From Chloroflexota bacterium (GTDB taxonomy: Bacteria > Chloroflexota > Anaerolineae > Anaerolineales > Villigracilaceae): 64,000 nucleotides of DNA. The translations under genes were made by a program, and so were the position numbers. The stretch covers positions 248,001-312,000 of the forward strand of contig JAIOOU010000003.1 of the NCBI GenBank assembly GCA_021414245.1. The letters run 5' to 3'. The notes under the pieces are model-generated. The model searched no databases. It was not told the DNA's origin and was given only the letters and a program-made list of their open reading frames with translations. Of this stretch, positions 7,683 through 16,233 are shown piece after piece; position 1 is the stretch's first letter, and every line of letters starts with the position of its first letter.

Positions 7683-8929
7683 TGGGATTGCATATTCCAC
7701 CCTCTTTAAGACATAAACGTTTTTTTTACCTTTGGATCGGACAACTCATATCCATTGCCGGAACCCAGATGCAGCTCTGGGCTTTATTTTGGCATGTCAG
7801 TCAATTGAACAGGAACCCGATTGCCCTTGGCGGGATCGGTCTCTCACGCATTATTCCAGTCATTATTTTTTCGCTGATCGGGGGCGCCGTGGCGGACTCC
7901 ATGAATCGCCGCAACGTAATGTTCGTGACCCAGAGCATTGCCGCGCTTCTCGCCCTGACCCTTGGCCTGCTGACCCAGTTCGGGCATATCACCATCTGGC
8001 ATATTTACGTGATCACCGCGCTCCAAGCCGTCGCCACCGCCTTTGACGGACCGTCCCGGCAGTCCCTGATCCCCAACCTTGTGCCGGCCAAGGATCTGCC
8101 GAATGCGTTCAGTATGACCTTCACAGCCTTCCAGGCAGGCTCGGTCATCGGCCCGGCCTTGACGGGCGTGGTCATTGCCTTTGCAGGCCAGTCTGCAGTG
8201 TATTATTTCAATGCATTTTCATTTATTTCCGTATTGCTGGCCCTGGTCATGATCGGGGATGTGCCGCAGACGATTTCAGAGAAGATGGCTGGAATCAACA
8301 TGGAGTCGATCCGCGAAGGGATTCGTTTTATCCTGAGCAAACCTGTGATTCTCTCCAGCATGCTGCTTGATTTTGTGGCCACGTTCTTTGCCTCCGCGAA
8401 TACCCTGCTGCCGATCATCGCCTCCGGGGTACTGCATGTGGGCGTGGTTCAGTATGGCTATCTTTCCGCGGCCCAGGCCGTGGGTGCGGTGCTGGCGGCT
8501 TTGGTGATCTCCCAGGTCAAGGAGCTTCGCAGGCAGGGCAGTTTGTTTTTAGGGTCGGTGATTTTGTTTGGCGTTGCCACAGTGGTCTTCGGCTTGACAA
8601 GATCCCTCCTGATCGCCTGGCTGGCTCTTGCGACCACGGGCGCTGCAGATGGGGTGAGCACGATTATCCGAAACACGATCCGCCAGCTGCAAACCCCGGA
8701 TCACATCCGCGGACGCATGACCAGTGTCAACCAGATATTTTTTCAGGGCGGACCGCAGCTCGGTGAAATGGAAGCCGGTACAGTTGCCCAGTTCTTCGGT
8801 GCACCCCTGGCAGTCATTACCGGCGGTATTGGCTGCATTGTGGGTACTTTGTTAATTCTTCAGAAATGGCCGCAGTTGGCTGCATACAATGGGGATGAGC
8901 CTATGCTTGCCGGAGCCACTGCAGATTAG
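7682..8929 (+). CDS. MFS transporter (MFS_3/EntS-like)
   Basis: Twelve-helix major facilitator of the MFS_3 group, which contains the enterobactin exporter EntS and many drug exporters. Visible are the first helix FFYLWIGQLISIAGTQMQLWAL, the loop 2-3 motif GGAVADSMNRRNVM (a form of GxLaDrxgRr) and SLIPNLVPAKDLPNAF. The ATG at 7682 overlaps the nadE stop codon by one base, so it belongs to the same operon, although no functional link to NAD is obvious. The 3' end overlaps the convergent acyltransferase gene by 4 nt. Substrate unknown. Confidence 0.85.
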   Translation: MGLHIPPSLRHKRFFYLWIGQLISIAGTQMQLWALFWHVSQLNRNPIALGGIGLSRIIPVIIFSLIGGAVADSMNRRNVMFVTQSIAALLALTLGLLTQFGHITIWHIYVITALQAVATAFDGPSRQSLIPNLVPAKDLPNAFSMTFTAFQAGSVIGPALTGVVIAFAGQSAVYYFNAFSFISVLLALVMIGDVPQTISEKMAGINMESIREGIRFILSKPVILSSMLLDFVATFFASANTLLPIIASGVLHVGVVQYGYLSAAQAVGAVLAALVISQVKELRRQGSLFLGSVILFGVATVVFGLTRSLLIAWLALATTGAADGVSTIIRNTIRQLQTPDHIRGRMTSVNQIFFQGGPQLGEMEAGTVAQFFGAPLAVITGGIGCIVGTLLILQKWPQLAAYNGDEPMLAGATAD

Positions 8930-9819
8930 TTCCGCCGCATAACACTTACCCCTTCCCCTTTGGGCGGGTTTTCGATCAAACGTCTCATTTCAGCCAGGAC
9001 AGCCTGGTGAAGGATATTTGTTTCAGTGGTTCCAAGGTCCAGGGCCGAGATCGGCCTTCCAATCTGGATTTGGACATGGATTTCATTCCTGTTGAAGGCT
9101 ACATTGGCAAGCAGTTGAAGGGCGGCGGCTAATTTCTCGCGTTCCTCTTTTGTTTTTTTGATCCCAAGCAGAAAATGTCTCGCTGCTTTTTGGGATACCA
9201 CACCGCGGACCAGAATGGGAAGCACAGCACTTTGCGGGGCCATACGGAGGAAGACCCCCGCGCTCTCCGTCCAGCTGGCAAGCGAGTCAACTGCGCCCTC
9301 ATATACATTTGGATCAGGCTCGATATGACCGGCGGGAAAGGTCAACACAGCGCCGCCCTCACGCAAATGAGTTGTGACCTGCCTGACCAGACTCATGCGT
9401 GAGGCTGCATCCTCCTTCAAGTAAAAAAGCTGTTTGCTCATGTTCGGCAATGCGTTGAGGAAAGGACGATCCAGGGCAATGATCTTTAGATCGGGACGAT
9501 CCAATGTGCAAAAGGCCGAAAGGGTGTCGCTCATGCCCGGGTGATTGGAGAGGGCCAGAAACGCGGAATCAGGGATCAGGTCCAGACCAAAGACGCGCAC
9601 GTCCCGGGCGAAGTGTTTTTGAGTCAGACGCGACGCGGCCGTTAAGCCGTGTCTGCCGATCGCCGAGTCAAATTCGACCATGATCTCCGCAAAAGTGCGG
9701 GCGGGTTTTCGAAAGACGATGCGCAAAAGGCCCGCCAACCAGGGCCGATCCTGCCATCCAAACGAGGAGACCAGATCATCCAGGTTGATTTGAGTCAGTA
9801 CTTCCAGATTGGACGGCAT
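8926..9819 (-). CDS. PlsC-type acyltransferase (lysophospholipid acyltransferase-like)
   Basis: Glycerolipid acyltransferase fold. The catalytic motif HxxxxD is present as NHPGMSD (about residues 94-100), followed by a Pro/Gly block FPAGHIEPD similar to the FPEGTRS motif of PlsC. Size (297 aa) is within the family. It probably transfers acyl groups to lysophosphatidate or another lipid at the membrane; the long N-terminal part before the HxxxxD box resembles putative haemolysin-type acyltransferases. It is followed upstream by clpS only 3 nt away, so both may share a transcript. Confidence 0.75.
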   Translation of the reverse strand: MPSNLEVLTQINLDDLVSSFGWQDRPWLAGLLRIVFRKPARTFAEIMVEFDSAIGRHGLTAASRLTQKHFARDVRVFGLDLIPDSAFLALSNHPGMSDTLSAFCTLDRPDLKIIALDRPFLNALPNMSKQLFYLKEDAASRMSLVRQVTTHLREGGAVLTFPAGHIEPDPNVYEGAVDSLASWTESAGVFLRMAPQSAVLPILVRGVVSQKAARHFLLGIKKTKEEREKLAAALQLLANVAFNRNEIHVQIQIGRPISALDLGTTETNILHQAVLAEMRRLIENPPKGEGVSVMRRN

Positions 9820-9822
9820 GAA

Positions 9823-10128
9823 TTATTCGGATTCCATCGAGAAATGCAGAGGATAATTTTTTAGAGCCGCGGCAAAGTGGGCGGAATTAATTCGTTTGCG
9901 GGCCTCGGACTTTGGCAGGGTTTGAACGTATGCCGTGCCGTGAATGTGAGCGGTCAACATGATCTGGCCCGCATTGATATTCGGCAGCAGGAAAACGGTC
10001 GTCAGAACGTGGATGACAAAATCCATCGGTGTCACATCATCATTGTGGATGAGGACGCGATAAAGCGGTTCCAGTTCTGTTTGAGTTTTTTCGCGGGTTT
10101 CGATCCCGGGAGTGATTTGTGAGTTCAT
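9823..10128 (-). CDS. clpS: ATP-dependent Clp protease adaptor ClpS
   Basis: Adaptor that binds N-degron substrates and delivers them to ClpAP/ClpCP. The core is well conserved: YRVLIHNDDVTPMDFVIHVL (the HND and TPM motifs that shape the N-end residue pocket), IMLTAHIHGTAYV and the C-terminal ALKNYPLHFSMESE. Length 101 aa is typical, with a variable N-terminal tail. It lies between an acyltransferase gene and an aldo-keto reductase gene in a leftward cluster, with no clp ATPase gene close by. Confidence 0.93.
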   Translation of the reverse strand: MNSQITPGIETREKTQTELEPLYRVLIHNDDVTPMDFVIHVLTTVFLLPNINAGQIMLTAHIHGTAYVQTLPKSEARKRINSAHFAAALKNYPLHFSMESE

Positions 10129-10146
10129 GGGCGGCGGATTGTTGCA

Positions 10147-10959
10147 TTATCCATCAAGTTGTTTGATCTCATCCTGGTCAAGCTCAATCCCGGCGGCTTG
10201 AAAATTTTCGGCGATATGAGCGGGATTCGCAGACATGGGAATGGTGATGACGGAAGGTTTGGAGATCACCCATGCCAGCGCAATTTGATGCGGGCTGGCA
10301 TGATGCGCTTTTGCGATCGCTTCTAGGGCCGGGGTGGTCCGCAGGCTGCCCTGCTCGACGGGCGAATAGGCTGTGAAGAGGACATCATTTTCCTGACAAT
10401 ATTCCAGAACCCCGTTGTTAACGTAGGTACGGTCCGATAAACTATAGGGGACCTGATTCGTCAGGATGGGGGTCTCGGAATATTTCCGCGCTTCCTTTAG
10501 CAACTTCAAATTGAAATTGCTGACGCCAAGATGTCTTGTCTTTCCATCCCGGACAAGTTTATTGAGTGCCCGGAAGGTGTCGTCCAGTTTCATCCCCGCT
10601 TGGGGCCAATGGATAAGATAAAGGTCCAGGTACTCCATTTTTAGTCGCCGCAGGCTGTTTTCACATGCACTCAACACCTGATCATAATTCAGGTGGGCCG
10701 GCAGGACCTTGGAGGTGATGAAAACCGAATCGCGCGGGGTCTTTGATTCGGCCAGGGCGCGTCCCAGAAGTTCCTCGCTGTGACCCTCCGCGTACATCTC
10801 GGCGGTGTCAAAGTGGGTGTAGCCAATCTCCAGCGCGGAACGCAGGGCTGCCATCGAAACGGGATCAGCCTTCGGGTTTGGGGAGGATCCGCCGCCGATC
10901 TTCCAGGTGCCGAAGCCGATGCGGGCCAGGGTCACATTGCGGGCGGTAGCAAATTTCAT
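10147..10959 (-). CDS. Aldo/keto reductase
   Basis: NADPH-dependent oxidoreductase with a (beta/alpha)8 barrel. The AKR signature is clear: IGFGTWKIGGG, HFDTAEMYAEGHSEELLG (catalytic Asp and Tyr), ITSKVLPAH (Lys), LIHWP (His), LGVSNF and the C-terminal cofactor segment IPMSANPAHIAENF. Closest in style to 2,5-diketo-D-gluconate reductase-like bacterial AKRs; the substrate cannot be named. It overlaps the upstream RidA gene by 4 nt, so the two are co-translated. Confidence 0.88.
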   Translation of the reverse strand: MKFATARNVTLARIGFGTWKIGGGSSPNPKADPVSMAALRSALEIGYTHFDTAEMYAEGHSEELLGRALAESKTPRDSVFITSKVLPAHLNYDQVLSACENSLRRLKMEYLDLYLIHWPQAGMKLDDTFRALNKLVRDGKTRHLGVSNFNLKLLKEARKYSETPILTNQVPYSLSDRTYVNNGVLEYCQENDVLFTAYSPVEQGSLRTTPALEAIAKAHHASPHQIALAWVISKPSVITIPMSANPAHIAENFQAAGIELDQDEIKQLDG

Positions 10960-11354
10960 TGGGAATCCTGCAGCAGAGCCGTGACTTCGATCTCAACCAG
11001 TAAACCGGGACTGATCAACCCCTTTACCTCGATCATGGATGCGGCCGGCTTGATGTATTTGAAAAATTCGCCGTGGGCCCTGCCGATCTCCTCCCATTTT
11101 GAAATGTCAGTCACAAACATGCGCGTGCGGACCACATCCTGCATGGATGCGCCGGCCTGGATCAACGCCTTTTCAATCCTGGCAAGAACATATTTCGTCT
11201 GCTCGTAGGGATCGTTTAGTCCCACTATTTCGCCCCGCTCATCGACGGCGGTTGTCCCTGCGACTTCGACCACGTTCCCGATCCGCACGGCGCGCGAATA
11301 GCCGACAACGTCCTCCCATTTTGCGCCGCTTGCTATGTTGGTCCTTGAGTTCAT
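10956..11354 (-). CDS. RidA/YjgF family protein
   Basis: Small trimeric enzyme of the RidA superfamily, which hydrolyses reactive enamine/imine intermediates from PLP enzymes. The hallmark positions are present: AGTTAVDERGEIVG, YEQTKYVLARIEKAL, the conserved Arg in VVRTRMFVTD, and the C-terminal LVEIEVTALL. This copy is more like the Rid subfamilies with longer N-termini than classical RidA. A second RidA-type gene occurs at about 51 kb. Translationally coupled to the aldo-keto reductase. Confidence 0.85.
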   Translation of the reverse strand: MNSRTNIASGAKWEDVVGYSRAVRIGNVVEVAGTTAVDERGEIVGLNDPYEQTKYVLARIEKALIQAGASMQDVVRTRMFVTDISKWEEIGRAHGEFFKYIKPAASMIEVKGLISPGLLVEIEVTALLQDSQ

Positions 11355-11499
11355 TTTGTAAATTCCTTTTCCAGATGGAACTGTTTCATATACTTGTAAA
11401 GCCGGCAGGATTTCAATATCGTGTTTGGTTTATACAACAACTTTGAATTTGGTGCAACATACAGAATCCCGGTTTTTCCACGGATGGATCCCTGCAATC

Positions 11500-11531
11500 A
11501 AAAAGACCGTCTCGATCGAGACGGTCTTTTT
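11500..11531 (-). terminator. Symmetric terminator after the oxidoreductase operon
   Basis: A perfect 32-base palindrome: AAAAAGACCGTCTCGA and its exact complement, giving T-runs on both strands. It lies 10 nt beyond the stop codon of the gamma subunit gene and ends the leftward operon. It would also work on rightward transcripts. Confidence 0.9.
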
Positions 11532-11540
11532 GAGGTTTTG

Positions 11541-12101
11541 CTATGCAGGGACTTTGTCCCATTCCTTCTGAGCGTGTTCGAATCCGCGCTTTAGCGCCTC
11601 GTAATTTTTGGGGAGCAGGTGTTTGTGTCTTGCAGGCAAATGGGCTTCCAGAGCCTTCTCCACCTCTTTCAGGGAGACTTCGGTCAGCCCGGAGAGCAGG
11701 GCGCCCACAGACACCATGTTCATCAGCTTCTTGTCGCCGATCTCCTCGGCGATCTCATTGCAGGGAACCATGAGAACGTGTATGTCATTGCGCCGTGCTT
11801 GATGATCGACCATGGACTGATTAACGATCAGAGTCCCGCCGGCCTGCATCAAGGGTTCGTATTTGTCGAAGGAGGGCAGGTTGAGTGCGATCACAAACGG
11901 GGGATTCTTGACGAGAGGGGAGCCGATCTCATGGTCCGCGATGACCACGGTACAGTTGGCCGTGCCGCCGCGCATTTCGGGACCATACGAAGGAATCCAG
12001 GTGACCTGCTTGCCGGAGTCCATCGCGGCATAAGCCACAACCTGGCCTGCAAACAGCACACCCTGACCGCCAAATCCTGAGATGATGATTTCTTTTTGCA
12101 T
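11541..12101 (-). CDS. 2-oxoacid:ferredoxin oxidoreductase, gamma subunit
   Basis: Gamma (catalytic domain III) subunit of a pyruvate/2-oxoacid:ferredoxin oxidoreductase. The typical N-terminus [16 protein letters not shown] and the conserved [12 protein letters not shown] block are present. The ATG at 12101 is chosen because GGAG lies 7-10 nt upstream and the longer reading would add a non-conserved tail. It is the last gene of the ferredoxin-alpha-beta-gamma operon. A 94-nt gap from the beta gene holds a palindromic repeat. The complex oxidises a 2-oxoacid with CoA to an acyl-CoA, CO2 and reduced ferredoxin. Confidence 0.93.
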   Translation of the reverse strand: MQKEIIISGFGGQGVLFAGQVVAYAAMDSGKQVTWIPSYGPEMRGGTANCTVVIADHEIGSPLVKNPPFVIALNLPSFDKYEPLMQAGGTLIVNQSMVDHQARRNDIHVLMVPCNEIAEEIGDKKLMNMVSVGALLSGLTEVSLKEVEKALEAHLPARHKHLLPKNYEALKRGFEHAQKEWDKVPA

Positions 12102-12129
12102 TGGTATCTCCATGTCTTTACGAGATGGC

Positions 12130-12195
12130 ACCCTTCCTTCGAAGCATTCTCCAATGAATGAGGAGGTTGCTTCGCAAAGTGCGCTCGCAACGACA
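12130..12195. repeat. Palindromic dispersed-type repeat inside the oxidoreductase operon
   Basis: The gap between beta and gamma genes holds a hairpin (12138-12177: TTCGAAGCATTCTCC with GGAGGTTGCTTCGCAA, loop AATGAATGA) next to GCGCTCGCAACGAC. On the minus strand it reads GTCGTTGCGAGCGCA, then TTTGCGAAGCAACCTC. This resembles a class of GTCGTTGCGAGC...GAAGCAA repeats known to me from many bacterial genomes. It is the only copy I noticed in this window. It could also act as an RNA-processing or stability hairpin between the two cistrons. Confidence 0.6.
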
Positions 12196-12963
12196 TTATA
12201 TTTTTATCTGCTTGATCGCGTCACTGACCTTGTAATCGCCAAGTGGATAGGCCGGCACCATGTGTTCCTCGATGAATTTCAAGGAGTTGACGGGTGTCAT
12301 GCCCCAATTGGTCGGGCAGGTGGAAAGTAGTTCGACCATCGAGAAGCCAAGTCCGCGGACCTGGCTTTCGAAGGCCATTCGGATGGCCTTTTTTGCGAGG
12401 CGGATATTTTTTGGATCGTGCAGCGAGCGGCGCACACAATAGCCGACGCCTTCCAATGTCGAGAGCATTTCGGAAACCTTGATCGGGTAGCCTTGTGTTT
12501 CCACGTCACGGCCATTTTGCGAGGAGGAGGTCTTCATGCCCGGCAGGGTGGTTGGCGCCATTTGGCCGCCGGTCATGCCGAAGTTGGCATTGTTGATGAA
12601 AATGACGGTCAGGTTTTCGCCGCGAGCCGCAGCATGTACGATTTCACCCATGCCGATCGAAGCCAGGTCGCCATCGCCCTGATAGGTGAAGACCACGCGG
12701 TCCGGCAAAACACGCTTGATGCCTGTTGCCATCGCGGGTGCGCGTCCATGCGGGGCTTCCACAAAATCTACATCAAAATAGTTGTAGGCGAACACTGCAC
12801 ATCCCACGGGCGCAACGCCGATGGTCTTATCCATAATATTCATTTCTTCCAGCACTTCCGCCACCAGACGATGCGCAACGCCATGCGTGCAGCCCGGGCA
12901 ATAATGCGTCGGTGTGTCGGTGAATGCTTCGGGTCTTTCGTAAACGAGGTTTGGAGTTGTCAT
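12196..12963 (-). CDS. 2-oxoacid:ferredoxin oxidoreductase, beta (TPP-binding) subunit
   Basis: Thiamine-diphosphate binding subunit. The cofactor motif is present as [39 protein letters not shown] (GDG...NN), and the N-terminal YCPGCTHG matches beta subunits of 2-oxoglutarate/2-oxoisovalerate:ferredoxin oxidoreductases. The start ATG 12963 is preceded by GAGG and lies 11 nt after the alpha gene. 255 aa is a normal length. The complex is cytoplasmic and oxygen-sensitive, which fits an anaerobic lifestyle. Confidence 0.93.
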   Translation of the reverse strand: MTTPNLVYERPEAFTDTPTHYCPGCTHGVAHRLVAEVLEEMNIMDKTIGVAPVGCAVFAYNYFDVDFVEAPHGRAPAMATGIKRVLPDRVVFTYQGDGDLASIGMGEIVHAAARGENLTVIFINNANFGMTGGQMAPTTLPGMKTSSSQNGRDVETQGYPIKVSEMLSTLEGVGYCVRRSLHDPKNIRLAKKAIRMAFESQVRGLGFSMVELLSTCPTNWGMTPVNSLKFIEEHMVPAYPLGDYKVSDAIKQIKI

Positions 12964-12974
12964 GATTCCTCTTG

Positions 12975-14090
12975 TTACGCGTGCTGGGTCATGCGTGTCA
13001 GCCACGCATCTCTTGCGTCCGTATCAACAGTTGCCGGCGCCGAGATGATCCGTTTGATTTCGCCCAGAATTTCATCCGGGAAGGGGACCACGCCCCCGGG
13101 TCGTCCATAAAATTCGACGGGTACCCGTCCGCGCACTGCCAGTTGGACATCGTTCAACATCTGGCCTGTGTTCATCTCTGTGACTAAAAACGCTCGTGCC
13201 TGACCGGTAAGCTGGTCCAGTCTTTCTGTAGGGAACGGGCTGACAGTGATCGGCCTTAAGAGCCCCACCTTGATGCCCTGCTCGCGCGCCGCCCGGACTG
13301 CAGAAAGTGCAACACGTCCTGCGGTCCCGAAACCGACGATCACGATCTCGGCGTCCTCGATGAAATATTCCTTGTAGCGGACTTCACTGGCCTGTACTTC
13401 CTTCCAGCGATTGAACAAACGCAAATTGGTCTGTTCTTCGTCCAGCGGATTTAGATAGATGGAGGTAAGCAAACGACGATCCCGTTTTCCCATCGTACCG
13501 TTCGTGGCCCAATCGAAATCCTTGCGCTGCACAGGTTTCATCTCAGGCATTTCGGCGGGTTCCATCATTTGGCCGATGGCGCCATCCAAAATAAGCATGC
13601 AGATCATGCGATATTTTTCCGCGAGATCAAACGAAAGGACGGTGAGGTCAATGGCTTCCTGCACGGATGCGGGAGCCAGTACAATGCGCGGATAATCGCC
13701 ATGTCCACCGCCGTGTACGGCCTGGTTGTAATCGCTTTGGGCAGGGGCGATGTTGCCTAGCCCGGGTCCGCCGCGCATTACGTTGACGAGTACCGCAGGC
13801 ACTTCGGTCCCGGCAATATAGGACAAACCTTCCATCATCAGGCTGACGCCCGGAGACGAGGAGGAGGACATTACGCGCACGCCGGTGCAGGCCGCGCCAT
13901 ACACCATGTTGACCGCGCCTAGTTCCGATTCAGCCTGCACGAAAGCACGGCCAAGTTCAGGCATGCGGCGCGAAAGATACTCAAGCACTTCCGTCTGGGG
14001 GGTAATGGGATATCCGAAGTAGGCTTCCAATCCCGCGCGGACCGCGGCTTCGGCGATGGCTTCGTTCCCTTTCCATAATTCTTTTGTCAT
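12975..14090 (-). CDS. vorB: 2-oxoacid:ferredoxin oxidoreductase, alpha subunit (VorB type)
   Basis: Alpha subunit (domains I and II). [31 protein letters not shown], the [16 protein letters not shown] block and [18 protein letters not shown] are typical of proteins annotated as VorB (2-oxoisovalerate:ferredoxin oxidoreductase) and of close KorA relatives. The order ferredoxin-alpha-beta-gamma is shared by vor and kor operons, so branched-chain 2-oxoacids or 2-oxoglutarate are both possible substrates. ATG 14090 is favoured over the in-frame TTG six bases upstream, with AAGGA in front. Substrate assignment is an inference. Confidence 0.88.
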   Translation of the reverse strand: MTKELWKGNEAIAEAAVRAGLEAYFGYPITPQTEVLEYLSRRMPELGRAFVQAESELGAVNMVYGAACTGVRVMSSSSSPGVSLMMEGLSYIAGTEVPAVLVNVMRGGPGLGNIAPAQSDYNQAVHGGGHGDYPRIVLAPASVQEAIDLTVLSFDLAEKYRMICMLILDGAIGQMMEPAEMPEMKPVQRKDFDWATNGTMGKRDRRLLTSIYLNPLDEEQTNLRLFNRWKEVQASEVRYKEYFIEDAEIVIVGFGTAGRVALSAVRAAREQGIKVGLLRPITVSPFPTERLDQLTGQARAFLVTEMNTGQMLNDVQLAVRGRVPVEFYGRPGGVVPFPDEILGEIKRIISAPATVDTDARDAWLTRMTQHA

Positions 14091-14102
14091 GTTCAATGAT
14101 CC

Positions 14103-14345
14103 TTATGCTGCCACTGGCGCAGATTTGGTCACTTCGCGGAAGACCGTGATGGCGGCATCCGGGCAGACCAGTGCACAAATGGCACACCCCGTGCAGCCGT
14201 CCTTGAACGTGTGCGCGGGGTGGTAGCCCTTCGGAGTAAGATGTGACATGTTCAGTTCCATCACACCCTGGGGACAGGCACTGAGACAAAGTTCGCAACC
14301 TTTACAATAAGTATCGCTGACTTCGATCCAACCTTTAGCTGGCAT
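14103..14345 (-). CDS. 2x[4Fe-4S] ferredoxin (delta) subunit of the 2-oxoacid oxidoreductase
   Basis: 80-residue bacterial-type ferredoxin with two four-cysteine cluster motifs, CKGCELCLSACP (about residues 14-25) and CTGCAICALVCP (about 51-62). It is the first gene of the oxidoreductase operon, 12 nt before the alpha gene. It passes electrons from the TPP centre to an external ferredoxin. The N-terminal WIEVSDTYCKGC is typical for the delta subunit of vor/kor complexes. Confidence 0.92.
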   Translation of the reverse strand: MPAKGWIEVSDTYCKGCELCLSACPQGVMELNMSHLTPKGYHPAHTFKDGCTGCAICALVCPDAAITVFREVTKSAPVAA

Positions 14346-14434
14346 TGCTACTCCTTGATTTATATGAGAAGTCGGACATTATTAGGCGGGATTGCCGCCA
14401 AGCTGATTATGTCGTTTTCCTACAAATGCGAGTA

Positions 14435-14501
14435 GTGCCAAGCGTCATATACAAGCGTGTACAAAGGTCATTCCTTTTTCCTTGTATACCGCTGCTGGCA
14501 C
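14435..14501. other. Long imperfect inverted repeat in the divergent intergenic region
   Basis: The 336-base gap between the ferredoxin gene and the small membrane gene contains nested arms: GTGCCA/TGGCAC (14435-14440, 14496-14501), AGCG/CGCT (14441-14444, 14490-14493) and GTGTACAAAGG/CCTTGTATAC (14457-14467, 14480-14489). It could be an operator for the divergent oxidoreductase operon or a structured RNA. No coding capacity is seen in the rest of the gap. Confidence 0.45.
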
Positions 14502-14580
14502 GTGTCTAGATGGTCCGTTTAAGATGCATTTATGTGTCATTCTGCTTTCAATAAAATGAATTTCGCCGGATTGGAAATAG

Positions 14581-14586
14581 TATAAT
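14581..14586 (+). promoter_or_regulatory. -10 box before the small membrane protein gene
   Basis: A perfect TATAAT with a poor -35 (GAATTT at 14558-14563, 17-base spacer). It predicts a leader of about 90 nt before the gene at 14682. Confidence 0.4.
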
Positions 14587-14681
14587 TAATTCGAAACATG
14601 AGCCATACCGGGGTTGTCAAGCGCGGTAATCTCTTTGAATTGGTCTGACATTATCAATTTACTGACTGGATGGAGGATTTA

Positions 14682-14900
14682 ATGGATGTAATTTTTCTTT
14701 CTGCGTTTGTTTTAGGTGCGTTTGTCGTATATGAGTTGTATTCAGCCGAGGTTCCTTTGAGGTGGTTTGGTTCCATTAAACGGGACAAGCGGCCATTTTT
14801 TTACTGGCTTGTCATTTGCTTCCATATAGCTGTTCTGGGAATTGTCGTATATGCCTGGGTGGACGGGTTAAGGATGCCGTTCTCCGAGTTGTTCAGATAG
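14682..14900 (+). CDS. Small two-helix membrane protein of unknown function
   Basis: 72 residues with two hydrophobic segments (about 3-20 and 42-62) separated by a basic loop (SIKRDKRP). ATG 14682 is chosen because GGAGG lies 5 nt upstream; an ATG 12 nt earlier would lie before that site. I do not recognise a family. It stands alone between a -10 box and a strong terminator, so it is a single-gene transcript. Confidence 0.65.
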   Translation: MDVIFLSAFVLGAFVVYELYSAEVPLRWFGSIKRDKRPFFYWLVICFHIAVLGIVVYAWVDGLRMPFSELFR

Positions 14901-14915
14901 CACGTGCAGAGGGAT

Positions 14916-14955
14916 AAAAAGACAGCGATGGCCTGAGTGCCATCGCTGTCTTTTT
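14916..14955 (+). terminator. Bidirectional terminator
   Basis: 17-bp perfect stem (14916-14932 with 14939-14955), loop CTGAGT, A-run on the left and TTTTT on the right. It separates the small membrane gene from the thiolase gene. Confidence 0.92.
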
Positions 14956-14995
14956 ATGAGTGGTAGAATCGAAATATCAATTTCTGGAGGAATCC

Positions 14996-16207
14996 ATGAC
15001 CGAAGCTGTGATCGTCGATGCCATTCGTACGCCCATCGGGGCCTTGGGGGGTGTTCTTTCATCCGTACGCCCCGATGATATGGCGGCATATGTAATTAAA
15101 TCCATTTTGGAACGAAATCAATTTGACCCTGCCCTGATCGAGGAGGTCTTTCTTGGATGTGCGAACCAGGCGGGCGAAGATAATCGCAATGTGGCGCGTA
15201 TGGCGGCATTGTTGTCCGGCCTTCCTCTTGAGGTGGGCGGGGTGACTGTCAACCGTCTTTGCGCTTCGGGTTTAAATGCGATCAATCAAGCTGCGCGTGC
15301 CATCAAGGCAGGCGAAGGAGATGTTTACATCGCAGGGGGTGTTGAATCCATGAGCCGGGCTCCGTATTCCCTGCCCAAGGCGGAAAGCGGATATTCGTTC
15401 GGAAACCTGACCGCCTATGATACCGCCCTCGGCTGGCGTTACCCGAATCCAAAAATGAAGGAAATGTACGGCACCGATTCAATGGGCGAGACAGCTGAAA
15501 ATATTGCCAGGGAACGTCCGAATATCACCCGGGAAAAACAGGATGCATTCTCGGTTCGTTCCCATCGTCTGGCTGTTGCCGCAACCGATTCCGGACGCTT
15601 TAAACAGGAGATCGTGCCGGTCTCGATCCCGCAAAAAAAAGGGGAACCGAAACTGGTGGATACAGACGAACGTCCGCGCCGGGATACGTCGATGGACTCG
15701 CTCGCCAAGCTCAAACCTGCCTTCGCCAAGGAAGGTGGAACTGTTACGGCTGGAAATTCGTCTGGGTTAAATGACGGTGCTGCGGTGATACTGATCATGA
15801 GCGCGGAGAAGGCCAAAGCGTTGAAACTCAAGCCGCTTGCCCGTATTGTGTCTTCCGCTTCTGCCGGCGTGCCTCCGCGGGTGATGGGCTACGGTCCTGT
15901 GCCTGCAACAAGGAAGGCGTTGCAGAGAGCCGGTTTGAAGATGAAGGATATTGGTCTGATGGAGTTGAACGAAGCCTTCGCAGTTCAATCCCTGGCTGTC
16001 ATGGAAGATCTCGGCATTGACCCGGACCTGGTCAATGTAAACGGCGGTGCCATCGCGATCGGACATCCGCTCGGTTGTTCAGGTGCAAGGTTGGTCACTA
16101 CTTTGCTGCATGAAATGGTAAATCGTGGATCGGTAAAATATGGAGTGGCCACCCTTTGTGTGGGCGTGGGACAGGGAGAAGCTGCGGTGATCGAGTTTAT
16201 TGGTTGA
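14996..16207 (+). CDS. Acetyl-CoA C-acyltransferase (thiolase)
   Basis: Thiolase II/I family enzyme catalysing reversible Claisen condensation or thiolysis of acyl-CoA. The nucleophilic Cys89 is in [18 protein letters not shown]. The other active-site blocks are [28 protein letters not shown] (His) and [13 protein letters not shown] (second Cys). 403 aa is normal. The ATG at 14996 has GGAGG upstream; an earlier in-frame start would extend into the terminator. No hydroxyacyl-CoA dehydrogenase gene is adjacent, so its pathway (fatty acid or aromatic degradation, or acetoacetyl-CoA formation) is open. Confidence 0.92.
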   Translation: MTEAVIVDAIRTPIGALGGVLSSVRPDDMAAYVIKSILERNQFDPALIEEVFLGCANQAGEDNRNVARMAALLSGLPLEVGGVTVNRLCASGLNAINQAARAIKAGEGDVYIAGGVESMSRAPYSLPKAESGYSFGNLTAYDTALGWRYPNPKMKEMYGTDSMGETAENIARERPNITREKQDAFSVRSHRLAVAATDSGRFKQEIVPVSIPQKKGEPKLVDTDERPRRDTSMDSLAKLKPAFAKEGGTVTAGNSSGLNDGAAVILIMSAEKAKALKLKPLARIVSSASAGVPPRVMGYGPVPATRKALQRAGLKMKDIGLMELNEAFAVQSLAVMEDLGIDPDLVNVNGGAIAIGHPLGCSGARLVTTLLHEMVNRGSVKYGVATLCVGVGQGEAAVIEFIG

Positions 16208-16233
16208 TGTTCTTAAAATCTAATGGAGTTCTA

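Noticed and set aside
11355-11499. A small gene between ridA and the terminator
   Set aside because: Short frames here lack ribosome binding sites and conserved composition; the gap looks like untranscribed or leader sequence only.
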